Assembly: GCF_963676275.1 (NCBI RefSeq)
Contig: NZ_OY781091.1
Coordinates: 1,094,775 to 1,158,774 of the forward strand
Length of the DNA: 64,000 nucleotides
Source: an uncultured Cohaesibacter sp.
GTDB taxonomy: Bacteria > Pseudomonadota > Alphaproteobacteria > Rhizobiales > Cohaesibacteraceae
Reading direction: 5' to 3'
The position numbers were made by a program, and so were the translations under genes. The notes below the pieces were generated by a model that saw only the letters and a list, made by a program, of their open reading frames with translations, had not been told where the DNA came from and searched no databases. Below are positions 19,045-27,897 of this stretch, one piece after another. Position 1 is the stretch's first letter, and each line of letters opens with the position of its first letter.

Positions 19045-20799
19045 TTAGCTTGCGATTGCTTTATTGGTTGTGCTCACTTCGTGATTACTTTGGGCGCGAA
19101 TGTTTTCAAGAAAAACTTCAACTTGAGAAGATAGATTTTCAATCTGTGCGCGCAAATTGTTTGTGTTGCATGACATCGTGTCGGCGCTTTCCGAATTGAC
19201 CTTCACCAGATCACTCATGACGCTGGTATTATTGGCAATGTCTCGGGTGCCTGCGGCTGCCTGTACGATATTCTCGCTGATTTCACCGGCGGCCAGTCCC
19301 TGTTGCTCGACGGCGGCAGCGATCGTGCCGGAGATTGCCGTCATCTGATGGATGATATGCTCGACTTGGCCCACCGCATCGACCGCGTCGCCGATGCTGT
19401 TCTGAATGGCGGAAATCTGCCCCGAGATTTCTTCCGTTGCCCGGCCGGTCTGTGACGCGAGATCCTTGACCTCGGCTGCCACCACGGCAAATCCCTTGCC
19501 AGCTTCGCCGGCGCGCGCCGCTTCAATGGTTGCATTGAGTGCGAGAAGATTGGTCTGGGCGGCAATATCCTGAATGAGACCGACAATCTTGCCAATGGCG
19601 ATGGAGGCGTTCGAGAGGGTGGAGATGACATTGGTGGCGCGCTGCACTTCATCCACCGCCCGTTGGGAAACCTTGCCGCTGTCCGCCACCTGCGAGGATA
19701 TCTCGCAAATGGAGGCGGTCATTTCTTCCGAAGCGCTGGCGACGGTTTCCACATTGTTGCTCGCTTCTTCCATTGAGGACTGAACGGCCTGAAGGCGGTC
19801 ATTATTCTCGGACGAGCGGCCAGCCAACCCTTCGGACTCGATGCCCAGCTGGTTCGCGGCCTGTTGAACTTGAGAAATGATGGAGCCGACCTGCAAATCG
19901 AAGGAATCGGCCATTTCCTGCACCATGCGGCATCGTTCCGCTTCTGCTGCCGCTTCCTGTTCAGCTTGGTGTCTTTCCAGTTCCTGACGTTCCTTCATAT
20001 TGTCGCGAAAGATCAGCATTGCCCGATTCATGTTGCCGATTTCATCCTGCCGATCGCAATGCGCGACCTCGATGTCGAGATTGCCGTTTGACAATTGCTC
20101 CATCGACTTCACAAGCTTGCTGATCGGTTTCGTCAGGGATGCGGCGAGCAGCGCAGAGGTGGCGAGGATAAGCAGGAAAATCACGGCTGAACTGCTCAAC
20201 AGTCTTGTCAGGTTCGACCAGAAGAGTCTGTCCAGATCGTCGATATAGGTGCCTGTGCCGACAATCCAGCCCCATGGCGCATAGGCCTGCACATAGGCCA
20301 TCTTGTGGGAGGGCTCTGAAGCGCCGGGACGCGGCCAGGAATAACGCACGACGCCACCGTCGGGCTGTTTGCCCTTTTTCACGAATTCCTGAAAGTAAAG
20401 AAGACCGTTTGAATCCTTGGCCTCGGTGTAATCCTTGCCGACGGCGTTCGGCGCGGTTCCATGCATCACCATGCGGTGGTTCATGTCATTGATCCAGAAA
20501 TAGTCATCGCCATTATAGCGGATCTGGGCAAGCAAGCTCTTGGCCGCTTCCTTTGCCTGCTCTTCATTCAGAGTCCCCGCCTTCACTTTTTCCTGCAAAC
20601 CCGAGATGGTTGTAAGCGCAGTCTGAACCAGATGGTGCAATTCCTCTGCCTTGGATCGCTCCAGATCCTGTCTGCTATGCAGACTGGCCTGAAATGTAAT
20701 GGCTCCAATACCGATGACGGCAAGAAAGACGATGAAATAGATTTTTGCAGTCAGGCCGCGCGCCCATCGAGGCAAGCGTGCATACAAAGGTGTAAACAT
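19045..20799 (-). CDS. Methyl-accepting chemotaxis protein with periplasmic Cache domain
   Basis: The 584-residue receptor has the same layout as its neighbour at 13961-15661: a first helix at about residues 18-38, a single-Cache domain ([19 protein letters not shown], then [15 protein letters not shown]), a second helix at about 205-225, HAMP ([19 protein letters not shown]), and the signalling hairpin [20 protein letters not shown]. It is clearly a paralogue, but the ligand domains have diverged, so the ligands probably differ. A Gln/Glu/Arg-rich coiled stretch follows HAMP. The gene ends at a strong terminator. Its upstream gap of about 480 bp is very AT-rich and contains a pair of palindromes. 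Confidence 0.93.
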   Translation of the reverse strand: MFTPLYARLPRWARGLTAKIYFIVFLAVIGIGAITFQASLHSRQDLERSKAEELHHLVQTALTTISGLQEKVKAGTLNEEQAKEAAKSLLAQIRYNGDDYFWINDMNHRMVMHGTAPNAVGKDYTEAKDSNGLLYFQEFVKKGKQPDGGVVRYSWPRPGASEPSHKMAYVQAYAPWGWIVGTGTYIDDLDRLFWSNLTRLLSSSAVIFLLILATSALLAASLTKPISKLVKSMEQLSNGNLDIEVAHCDRQDEIGNMNRAMLIFRDNMKERQELERHQAEQEAAAEAERCRMVQEMADSFDLQVGSIISQVQQAANQLGIESEGLAGRSSENNDRLQAVQSSMEEASNNVETVASASEEMTASICEISSQVADSGKVSQRAVDEVQRATNVISTLSNASIAIGKIVGLIQDIAAQTNLLALNATIEAARAGEAGKGFAVVAAEVKDLASQTGRATEEISGQISAIQNSIGDAVDAVGQVEHIIHQMTAISGTIAAAVEQQGLAAGEISENIVQAAAGTRDIANNTSVMSDLVKVNSESADTMSCNTNNLRAQIENLSSQVEVFLENIRAQSNHEVSTTNKAIAS

Positions 20800-21062
20800 G
20801 ATCGGTCTCCAATGATAACTGCCAGTCAGATGAGTGTTTAATGATTTGGCACAATTGAACCTGTGAGAATTGCCAATAGGATCAGTGTGATAAGTTAATA
20901 AAATGCGAAATGTGAATTAAAACCAAGAATAATTTCAATAAATTACTAGTAATTAGTACGTATAATTGTTGATATTTATTTTCATTTTTGAATATATTTA
21001 TTTGAATGAATATTGAAACTTGTAAAAATCATTTGATTTAATGATATATATGAATGAGAAGA

Positions 21063-21100
21063 AGGTAAATTTACCTGATTGGATTGAAGTAAATTTACTT
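21063..21100. repeat. Pair of 14-bp perfect palindromes, 24 bp apart
   Basis: AGGTAAATTTACCT (21063-21076) and AAGTAAATTTACTT (21087-21100) are each perfectly symmetric and share the core GTAAATTTAC. The centres are 24 bp apart. They lie about 265-300 bp upstream of the chemoreceptor start (20799, minus) and about 185 bp from the end of the CobW-type gene. The rest of the 20800-21282 gap is AT-rich with no gene I can support. Confidence 0.6.
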
Positions 21101-21282
21101 ATGATAACAAAGGCGAGAAAATCTGCATGCTATGCGTTTTGCTGGCAAGTTGAGTTGCCGACATGAGCGATCTAATCTTGTTCGCGGCGCTGATGCGGGG
21201 TGACTTTCACAAAAGGAGAGGCTCGGTAGGATGGTGCTATTTCACGGAAGGCCTCTTTCCTATGCCTAATCGTCTGCTCGTC

Positions 21283-22473
21283 TTACAATATGTCTGATTT
21301 CAGGGCCGCAAACACGGTTTTCGCTGGCAGAGCATCGACGATAAAGACCAGTCCCGATTGCGTCAGACCATCAGGCCAGCCATCAAGGGCAACGGGTGGA
21401 TGCATCAGATCCTGAACTCCCTGTATGAGGCTTGGCCCCCTGTCGCCTTCAAACTGAACCAGCCCTTTGTACCGCAGCAGCTTTTCACCATGTTGCTTGC
21501 CCAGTTCCTCAAGCGCCGATAGAAGAAAATGGCGTGCGGGAGGCTTGCGGAAGGAAACAAGGAAGGTCTGAATGGACACCCCGTCCGCATGCTGATCATG
21601 CATATGCTGGTGCGGACCAGTATCATGCGTCTCTTGTTCGTGCTGGCCATGACTGTGCGCGTGATGATGCGCGTGATGATGCTCCTGTCCCTGACCCTGC
21701 GCATGGTGATGATCATGATCGCAGTAGCCAGTTTCAGCCATTTGAGACAGACCGTCATGAGCACTCTGATGGAGTGCCTGCCAGTGTCTATCCTGAGATT
21801 GGGCGGTCAGAAGGGCGTTGTCATCGATCCCGCCAGTGCCCAATATGTCGGAAGGGTCAATCTGACCGGCAAGGGAAATGGTTTGACGCGCCCCGGGATT
21901 GAGCCGGGCCAGTTCGCCTGTGAGTTGGGCGAGTTGCTCCCCGGATGCCAGATCGCTTTTGCTGATCACCAGATGATCTGCCATTGCCAGCTGATGCAGG
22001 CAGGTCTGATGGCCTCGCATGGTCCTTGGACCATTGACGCAGTCCACCACGGTGACCACCCGACCCAGACGATAGCTTTCCAGCAATAGTGGATCGGTCA
22101 TCAGGATTTGCATGATGGGCGCGGGGTCTGCAAGGCCGGTGGTTTCCAGAATGACCTGGTCAAACGGCGGCACTATACCGGCGTCGCGCTGGGCGACCAG
22201 ATCCAGCAGGGTCACAGCCATCTCGCCGCGCAATGTACAGCAGACACATCCGGATTTGAGCAGCACGACATCATCCGTGAGATTTTCGATCAACAGGTGA
22301 TCAATGCCGATCTCGCCAAATTCATTGACCAGCACAAGGCTGTTTTTGAAGTGAGGATGCGCAAGGATATGATTGAGGATGGTGGTTTTGCCCGCACCAA
22401 GGAAGCCGGTGATGATTGAGACGGGAATGGTTGTGTCATCATGATCTTCTGGTGCCTGATCGGTTTCAGTCAT
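21283..22473 (-). CDS. CobW/COG0523-family GTP-binding metallochaperone, His-rich
   Basis: The 396-residue G3E GTPase carries the P-loop GFLGAGKT (residues 23-30), the COG0523 metal motif SGCVCCTLRGE (CxCC) and SKSDLA as the base-specificity motif. A His-rich insertion (about residues 248-292) precedes the CobW C-terminal domain. Such proteins use GTP hydrolysis to hand zinc, cobalt or another metal to client enzymes. It is the last gene of the corrinoid operon and overlaps the DUF1638 gene by 8 bp. The UroD-type methyltransferases upstream need Zn and the corrinoid needs Co, so either delivery is plausible (inference). GGGAGAAAGACA precedes the ATG. Confidence 0.88.
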   Translation of the reverse strand: MTETDQAPEDHDDTTIPVSIITGFLGAGKTTILNHILAHPHFKNSLVLVNEFGEIGIDHLLIENLTDDVVLLKSGCVCCTLRGEMAVTLLDLVAQRDAGIVPPFDQVILETTGLADPAPIMQILMTDPLLLESYRLGRVVTVVDCVNGPRTMRGHQTCLHQLAMADHLVISKSDLASGEQLAQLTGELARLNPGARQTISLAGQIDPSDILGTGGIDDNALLTAQSQDRHWQALHQSAHDGLSQMAETGYCDHDHHHAQGQGQEHHHAHHHAHSHGQHEQETHDTGPHQHMHDQHADGVSIQTFLVSFRKPPARHFLLSALEELGKQHGEKLLRYKGLVQFEGDRGPSLIQGVQDLMHPPVALDGWPDGLTQSGLVFIVDALPAKTVFAALKSDIL

Positions 22474-23146
22474 TGTCTTTCTCCCTTTCCTGCATCATCA
22501 TTTCCAGCGTTATCGGGCAACCGGGAGGGACGACAAGCACATCCCTGTTGGTCTGGCCCTCGACCATCTGTCTGATCAGTTCTGAAGTGCCCGCAATCTC
22601 GACATAATCCAGCTCAAAGCTTGCGGCCATCGCGCGGGCATAGGCCCTGTCGCCTTCCGGATCCGGCGCGGAGGGCATGATGATATGGGCGATGCGGTCA
22701 TAATGGCCGAGCATCTTCTTCATCAGCTTGCGGGCCTTTTCCTCACCCCGTTTGGCTTTCACGCGCAGATATTCATCGAACAGCGAGCCGGTGTCATCGC
22801 CAATCCAGCCTCGGCTGAGGAAATAGGCTCCCGCTTCATTCAGCGCCCGCTGGCGTTGCTCTTGCTTTGATCCCAGAAAGACGCCGATGCAGTCATCGGT
22901 CTTGAAAAGCACCAGATGGGACTGCTTTGCCTCCAGCCCGACGGTGGCTTGCGAACAGAGGCCATAGCCAAGAAAGATCGGGTCATAAAGGCCATCAGCC
23001 CGGCTGACGGCATCCTGCAACGTGTCTCGCAGCTTGTTCGGTCTGGTATGTAGGCTGATGTCGAAGATCTCCACATCGGCATCAGATGGCAGAAAATCTC
23101 TCATCTCTGCTGCCATGACATTGCAAGTAATGGCTTTTGCGACCAT
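22466..23146 (-). CDS. DUF1638 domain protein of the corrinoid methyltransferase operon
   Basis: The 226-residue protein matches my memory of DUF1638: an early ITCNVMAAEMRDFLP, a GYGLCSQATVGLEA motif, FKTDDCIGVFLGSK, and VPPGCPITLEMM near the C terminus. Several Cys and acidic residues are placed as if to bind a metal or cofactor, but no activity is established that I know of. ATG 23146 is preceded by GAGGAGAAAGCC, a strong site; a longer frame adds residues without support. The family recurs beside UroD-type methyltransferases, corrinoid proteins and ASKHA reactivators, which points to a role in corrinoid C1 transfer. Confidence 0.8.
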   Translation of the reverse strand: MVAKAITCNVMAAEMRDFLPSDADVEIFDISLHTRPNKLRDTLQDAVSRADGLYDPIFLGYGLCSQATVGLEAKQSHLVLFKTDDCIGVFLGSKQEQRQRALNEAGAYFLSRGWIGDDTGSLFDEYLRVKAKRGEEKARKLMKKMLGHYDRIAHIIMPSAPDPEGDRAYARAMAASFELDYVEIAGTSELIRQMVEGQTNRDVLVVPPGCPITLEMMMQEREKDND

Positions 23147-23156
23147 GGCTTTCTCC

Positions 23157-24800
23157 TCAAAGTCCGCTGCGTGCGATGAATGCCCGCTGGAAATCGGGAT
23201 CAGAGGCCAGCTCAAGATAGGAAACCGAGCGGGCCAGCGCTTCTGCCTCCTGCCTTGCCTTCATGCAAACGCTGAGCCGCCGCACCCCTGCAGCGGCCGC
23301 ATTGCCAACCTGCGATATCCGGGCTCTGGGCAGATCGGGAAACAGGCCGATCCGCACCGCTTCATCTATGTCGATATAGCGTCCGAACGCTCCGGCAATG
23401 ACCAGTTGCTCAAGGTCGCTTTCATGAAGACCGGCGTGACCGAGCAGACAGTCAAGCCCCGCCCGGATGGCGGCCTTGGCCAGTTGCACATTGCGCAGGT
23501 CATCCTGTGTGAACAGAACCGGCAGCGCCTTGTGGGCAGGATCACGCCAGAGGACCAGCTCGCGCTGTTTGCCCCTGACCTCGATGGGCGCGCATGGCTG
23601 CATGCGTCCGCGTCGATTGACAAGCCCGGCATTGACCAGCGCAGCCACGGCAGAAACCACGCCCGAGCCACAAATGCCAACCGGCTCTTTGTTGCCAATG
23701 ACCTTGAGCGAGACCTTGTTGCCAGAAATCGCGACCGCTTCCACGGCGCCGGGTGCCGCGCGCATGCCACAGCTAAGTCTGCCGCCTTCAAAGGCTGGCC
23801 CAGAAGCGCAGGAAACACTGGTCAAGTGGCCATCCTTGTACAGGCCGATTTCCGTGTTGGTACCGATATCAAGCATCGCCCAGCAATCGGCCTTCACCGA
23901 CAGGCTGGTTTCATAGAGCGAGGTAACATGGTCGCCGCCAACGAAACCGGCAATGCTCGGCGCGACATAGATCCGGGCACCTTGGGCAATGTCGAGGCCG
24001 AAGTCGGCAGCATCCGCCTCGAAGGGGGCGGTGACCGAAGGGGTGTAAGGGGCACTCAGCAGCGTCTTGGTCGGCCATCCCATGGCCAGATGCTGCATGG
24101 CCGTGTTGCCTGCCAGCGAAACGAGCGCAATCATCCGGTTATTGCCCCCCGTCATGCGATGGGCCAGATGGCGGATGGTATCCAGCGCGGCAGCCTTGAG
24201 AGTTGCGGCATTCTCCAAACTGCACTTGGCCGCGCCAAGGCGACTGATCACATCGGCACCATAGGCTGTCTGGGGATTGGTCGCGGCACTGGTCTTGAGC
24301 AGCTTGCCGGTCACCATATCGACAAGGGCCGCAGCAATATTGGTTGTTCCAAGATCAACGGCGAGAGCAAGGGGCGCTCCGTCCAGAGGGCCGACACAGG
24401 CCCCGTCACCAATCCGCCACGTCCGGTCTTCGCCAGTTGGCTGCGCGACCGGTTGCCGGATCTCTGTTTCCGTGTTGCCGCCATCCTGCCCAAGCGCAAC
24501 ATTGGCCGCATAGCTCTTGGCCGGCACATGAATGTCTAGCGGGCCGGTAACGCGGATCTGGCAGGCCCTGCGCCAGCCATTCTCGATCTCGCTTGCCGAA
24601 AAGCGCTCAAGATCGGCATCTGACGGCGCCGGTATGTCTCCCTTATCACTTTCCAGCCTTACAATGCAGGATTTGCAAATGCCCCGGCCCGCACAAGCCG
24701 TCTCCACGCGCACCCCGGCGCGTCTGGCAACATCGAGCAGCAAGGTGCCGTCTTCCGCATCAATGACAGTGCCGGACGGATGAAAAGTAACCGAAACCAT
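23157..24800 (-). CDS. Ferredoxin-ASKHA corrinoid activation protein (RamA/DUF4445 type)
   Basis: The 547-residue protein opens with a 2Fe-2S ferredoxin domain holding Cys36, Cys42, Cys45 and Cys80 (CAGRGICKSC, then RRACQ), followed by a linker and an ASKHA ATPase-like domain (ALAVDLGTTNIAAALVDM, CWAMLDIGTNTEIGLY, GICGSGVVSAVAALVNAGLV, VIAGAFGRYIDIDEA). Proteins of this type use ATP to reduce accidentally oxidised Co(II) corrinoid back to active Co(I). AGGGAAATTCC lies before the ATG. Its position between methyltransferase and DUF1638 genes fits a dedicated reactivator for the corrinoid protein at 27158-27787. Confidence 0.9.
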   Translation of the reverse strand: MVSVTFHPSGTVIDAEDGTLLLDVARRAGVRVETACAGRGICKSCIVRLESDKGDIPAPSDADLERFSASEIENGWRRACQIRVTGPLDIHVPAKSYAANVALGQDGGNTETEIRQPVAQPTGEDRTWRIGDGACVGPLDGAPLALAVDLGTTNIAAALVDMVTGKLLKTSAATNPQTAYGADVISRLGAAKCSLENAATLKAAALDTIRHLAHRMTGGNNRMIALVSLAGNTAMQHLAMGWPTKTLLSAPYTPSVTAPFEADAADFGLDIAQGARIYVAPSIAGFVGGDHVTSLYETSLSVKADCWAMLDIGTNTEIGLYKDGHLTSVSCASGPAFEGGRLSCGMRAAPGAVEAVAISGNKVSLKVIGNKEPVGICGSGVVSAVAALVNAGLVNRRGRMQPCAPIEVRGKQRELVLWRDPAHKALPVLFTQDDLRNVQLAKAAIRAGLDCLLGHAGLHESDLEQLVIAGAFGRYIDIDEAVRIGLFPDLPRARISQVGNAAAAGVRRLSVCMKARQEAEALARSVSYLELASDPDFQRAFIARSGL

Positions 24801-24914
24801 TGGAATTTCCCTAAAATGCAGACCGTGCAACAGCGCTGGCTAATGGATGGCGCGGCATCAAAGCTCCTGCCGCGCCATGCATGGATTGTTGCTTGTTGGA
24901 AAGCATGTCGGATG

Positions 24915-25922
24915 CTAGGCGAGTGCCTTGTTATAGTCCGCAAGAACTCCAAAGAAGGCGTCGATATTGGCAAGAGGTGTGCCCGGAGGGATGTCGCATC
25001 CCGAGGACAGGACAAAGTTGCCAAACGGCTTCATCTCTTCCAGCAGCGCCTGCGTTGCTTCTGCCACCATCTCCGGTGTCCCGATGCGAAACAGGGCCGC
25101 AGGATCGATATTGCCAGAGAAGAGGCGATCTTGAGGAATCTGCTCAGCGATATCCGGCATCTTGACCGTATTGCCCAGATGCAGCATGGCGGCTCCGGTT
25201 TCCAGCATCGCCGGGATCTGCTTGGTCGCATTGCCGCAATTGTGCAGCACCACCGCAAAGCTGTCATCCTGCACCAGATCGACAAGTTCCCTGACATAAT
25301 CCATGGCAAAGCTCTTGGCCGCCTTGGGCGAGATGAGACCGGCCAGAGGTTCGGCGATGACAACGCCGGACACACCGGTTTTCTTGACTTCCTGCAAATA
25401 GGCCTTGAGGAATTCATTGGCCTTGGCCAATGTGGCTTCCACCAGCTCCGGTTTCTTGCGCGTGGCCAGAAGGGTCTTGTTGATGTCAAGCAGGCGACCT
25501 GCCAGCGAGAAGGGGCCAATCACGCCGCCAAAGACCGGGCGGTCTGATATGGCTTTGGCCGTTTCTTCCATGCCCAGAAGATATTCGCCGAGCCGCTTTT
25601 CATCGACCGCAGGCACTCGGAGCGCATTTGCACTTTCGACATCTTCCACCAGCGAACCGATCGCGTTGGGAACCTCATCTTCGGAAAAGACGATTTCGGC
25701 TCCGAAGGCCTCGGCCTCCACCGACAGATCCATCATGGTGACGGCGGCCGCAGTCGGATAGCGCTCGGCAAGGGCTGCAATGACTTCGGCCTGCTTTCTG
25801 CCGCAGGTTACCACTTCCATGATGGTGGTGCCCGTCAGTTCCATGCCCGGATAGGTCATGACCGGGATCGCGGAAACGGTCGGCGCATCCAGAAGGGCGG
25901 TCTTCCATTCAGTAATATTCAT
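24915..25922 (-). CDS. UroD-fold corrinoid methyltransferase, MtaA/MtbA-like
   Basis: The 335-residue protein belongs to the uroporphyrinogen decarboxylase superfamily but has the zinc ligands of methylcobamide methyltransferases: His227 and Cys229 in LHNCGNATK and Cys309 in SSGCDIPPGTP. These bind Zn, which activates a thiol or similar acceptor in MtaA/MtbA. True HemE is longer and lacks this H-x-C...C set. It probably moves the methyl group between the corrinoid protein and a C1 acceptor; in an alphaproteobacterium tetrahydrofolate is more likely than coenzyme M (inference). AGAGAGAATTGGA precedes the ATG. Confidence 0.85.
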   Translation of the reverse strand: MNITEWKTALLDAPTVSAIPVMTYPGMELTGTTIMEVVTCGRKQAEVIAALAERYPTAAAVTMMDLSVEAEAFGAEIVFSEDEVPNAIGSLVEDVESANALRVPAVDEKRLGEYLLGMEETAKAISDRPVFGGVIGPFSLAGRLLDINKTLLATRKKPELVEATLAKANEFLKAYLQEVKKTGVSGVVIAEPLAGLISPKAAKSFAMDYVRELVDLVQDDSFAVVLHNCGNATKQIPAMLETGAAMLHLGNTVKMPDIAEQIPQDRLFSGNIDPAALFRIGTPEMVAEATQALLEEMKPFGNFVLSSGCDIPPGTPLANIDAFFGVLADYNKALA

Positions 25923-26013
25923 TCCAATTCTCTCTTGTCACGATTGAAAGTCGAGGACATCCCGGCAGGGCGTGCTGCTCCCCCGCCGGGACATCGAGAA
26001 GCGCCTCTGGGGA

Positions 26014-27156
26014 TCAGGCGCTACCAAATTCATGGGTCGCCAGAACCAGCGCGTCGACATTGGCTTTGGGCGTGTTATATGGCATGTCGCAGCCGGTATT
26101 CATGACAAGGCCGGTCTTGCCCAGATCCTTGATGAGATCGCGCACATAGGCGCGCACATCATCGGGACTGCCTGCTGCCAGAATAGAGGAGGGCACATCG
26201 CCAAGGACCGGCATGTGATCGCCCAGAATGTCACGCGCCCGTCTCAAGTCCGTGGAGCCGTCGGTCGAGAGCACGCAGGCCCCCTTTGGCAGCTCGAGGA
26301 AGCGCTCTATGTCGCGGTCCCAGTTGGAATCGAAATGCAGAACGGAGCGGACCCCGGCTTCATGCAGCTTCTCGACCAGTTCCACATAATAGGGCCATAC
26401 GAACCGGTTCCAGATTTTCGGAGACACCATGTTGGACGCCGCGCGCCAGCCGCCAACCCAGACGCCCATGACGCCGCAAGCTCTGGAGGCATTGATGGCA
26501 AGGTCGACCCAGAATGGCATGCCCAGCTTGAGCACGTCCTCGACCTTGTCAGGCATCTTGTAGCAATCACGGAAGAATTTGCCCATGGAGCGGCCGCCAC
26601 AGACAGTCTCGAAGGGTATCTCTGTGACAGCCCCAACGAGCGGTTCATAGCCGCGGTCACGGTAGCGCTTGCCAAGGGTCGGCACATTCTTTTCCATCCA
26701 GTCCGCATGGATCTGGAGCAGCTCGGGATTGTGAACCTTGGGGCGAATGACATCGAGATAGGCTTCCCAGCCATTATCCAGAATATAGTCATAATCCTCC
26801 GGCTTCATCACTTCCTTTTCCGCCACCTGCCAAAGGTCATTGTCGGGCAGTTCGAAGCCCGGAATATCGACCTTGGCCCACCATTGCTCGGTCAGAAGGC
26901 ATGGGAAGCAGCCAGCCTGAGTGGTGTTGATGCCATCGATTTCCGCAACAGCGCAGATATCATCCATGGTGTCGATGGAAGCGGCCAGCGCTTCATCCGG
27001 TTTGGCGCAAAAGTCCGCCAGCGTCAGCCCCTGTGCCACAGGGGCATAGCCCGGTCCGGAAAAAAGAAAGGGAACCCGGTCCACCTTTTCGAAGGCAAGG
27101 GATTTTTCAATGCGGTTCTGTCGCTCCTTGAGGAGCTCTTCATTGGTCTTGGTCAT
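26014..27156 (-). CDS. Second UroD-fold methyltransferase, probable substrate:corrinoid step
   Basis: The 380-residue protein is another UroD-superfamily member with a longer N-terminal region (KVDRVPFLFSGPGY) and an inserted segment around residues 85-130. Its metal site is a variant: His274 and Asp276 in LHFDSNWDRD with Cys356 in NTGCDMPYNTP, so Asp replaces the first Cys of MtaA. It starts one base after the stop of the corrinoid gene and is probably translationally coupled to it. The tight pairing suggests that it demethylates the growth substrate onto the corrinoid while the other UroD protein unloads it; the reverse is possible. The substrate is unknown. Confidence 0.8.
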   Translation of the reverse strand: MTKTNEELLKERQNRIEKSLAFEKVDRVPFLFSGPGYAPVAQGLTLADFCAKPDEALAASIDTMDDICAVAEIDGINTTQAGCFPCLLTEQWWAKVDIPGFELPDNDLWQVAEKEVMKPEDYDYILDNGWEAYLDVIRPKVHNPELLQIHADWMEKNVPTLGKRYRDRGYEPLVGAVTEIPFETVCGGRSMGKFFRDCYKMPDKVEDVLKLGMPFWVDLAINASRACGVMGVWVGGWRAASNMVSPKIWNRFVWPYYVELVEKLHEAGVRSVLHFDSNWDRDIERFLELPKGACVLSTDGSTDLRRARDILGDHMPVLGDVPSSILAAGSPDDVRAYVRDLIKDLGKTGLVMNTGCDMPYNTPKANVDALVLATHEFGSA

Positions 27157-27157
27157 C

Positions 27158-27787
27158 TCATGCTACCCAGTCTTGTGCTTGGCGAACGGCTTTCTGAGCG
27201 TCGGGGGAATAGGCATCCGCACCGACGATGCGGCGCACATTCTCATCGACAGGGCCGCCGCCGATCATGATCTTGACATCGTCCCGCATGCCATTTTCGG
27301 CAATCAGGTCAATGGTTTCCTTCATCGAGTCAAAGGCCAGCGTGAGCAGACCGGACATACCCACGATGCGCGCGCCTGTTGCCTTGACGCTGTCAATAAA
27401 GGCCTGCGGGGCCACATCTACGCCCAAATCAATGACGGTAAAATTGGCCGCCTTGAGCATGTTGACGACAATGTCCTTGCCGATATTGTGGACATCGCCC
27501 TTGACGGTGCCCATGACAATTGTGCCCTTGGTCTCGCCACCGCTTGCAGCAAGCAGAGGCGTCAGGATCTCGGCAATGGCCGTGAAGACTTCGCCGGACA
27601 TCATCAGGTCCGAGACGAAATATTCCTCCTCTTCGAACAGCTCGCCCACCCGCTCCATGGCGGATTGACAGACCGAGAGCAGGTCATTCGCCGATGCGCC
27701 TTCTTCAAGGCACTGTTTTACAAGCTCAACCGCCTCATCTTCATCTAACTCGACTATGGCATCTTTGAGCTGGTCAAGTTTGTTCAT
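27158..27787 (-). CDS. Methyltransferase corrinoid protein (MtaC/MtbC/MttC type)
   Basis: The 209-residue protein consists of an N-terminal four-helix cap domain (about residues 1-85) and a B12-binding Rossmann domain with the base-off motif GTVKGDVHNIGKDIV. His100 is the lower cobalt ligand of the DxHxxG signature, and GLLTLAFDSMKETI and IMIGGGPVD complete the cobalamin pocket. It shuttles the methyl group between the two UroD-type enzymes encoded downstream. AAGGAGTAGAAGC is an excellent ribosome-binding site. Length and domain order match stand-alone corrinoid proteins of methylamine and methanol systems. Confidence 0.94.
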   Translation of the reverse strand: MNKLDQLKDAIVELDEDEAVELVKQCLEEGASANDLLSVCQSAMERVGELFEEEEYFVSDLMMSGEVFTAIAEILTPLLAASGGETKGTIVMGTVKGDVHNIGKDIVVNMLKAANFTVIDLGVDVAPQAFIDSVKATGARIVGMSGLLTLAFDSMKETIDLIAENGMRDDVKIMIGGGPVDENVRRIVGADAYSPDAQKAVRQAQDWVA

Positions 27788-27897
27788 GCTTCTACTCCTT
27801 GATTGCAGCCCGCAAGGGGCTGTTCATTGACTGTCGGGGAAAGGGTGGGCGACCGGCATGATGTGGTCGCCCTACGCTCAATTGCGGAAAAAAGGGA

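Noticed and set aside
23022-24539. Plus-strand open frame of 505 codons opposite the ASKHA gene
   Set aside because: It is the mirror of a well-supported minus-strand gene with Fe-S and ATPase motifs. Its own translation is His/Arg-rich and family-free.
25972-27270. Plus-strand open frame of 432 codons opposite the second UroD gene
   Set aside because: It lies antisense to a gene with clear UroD-fold motifs and has no credible start context.
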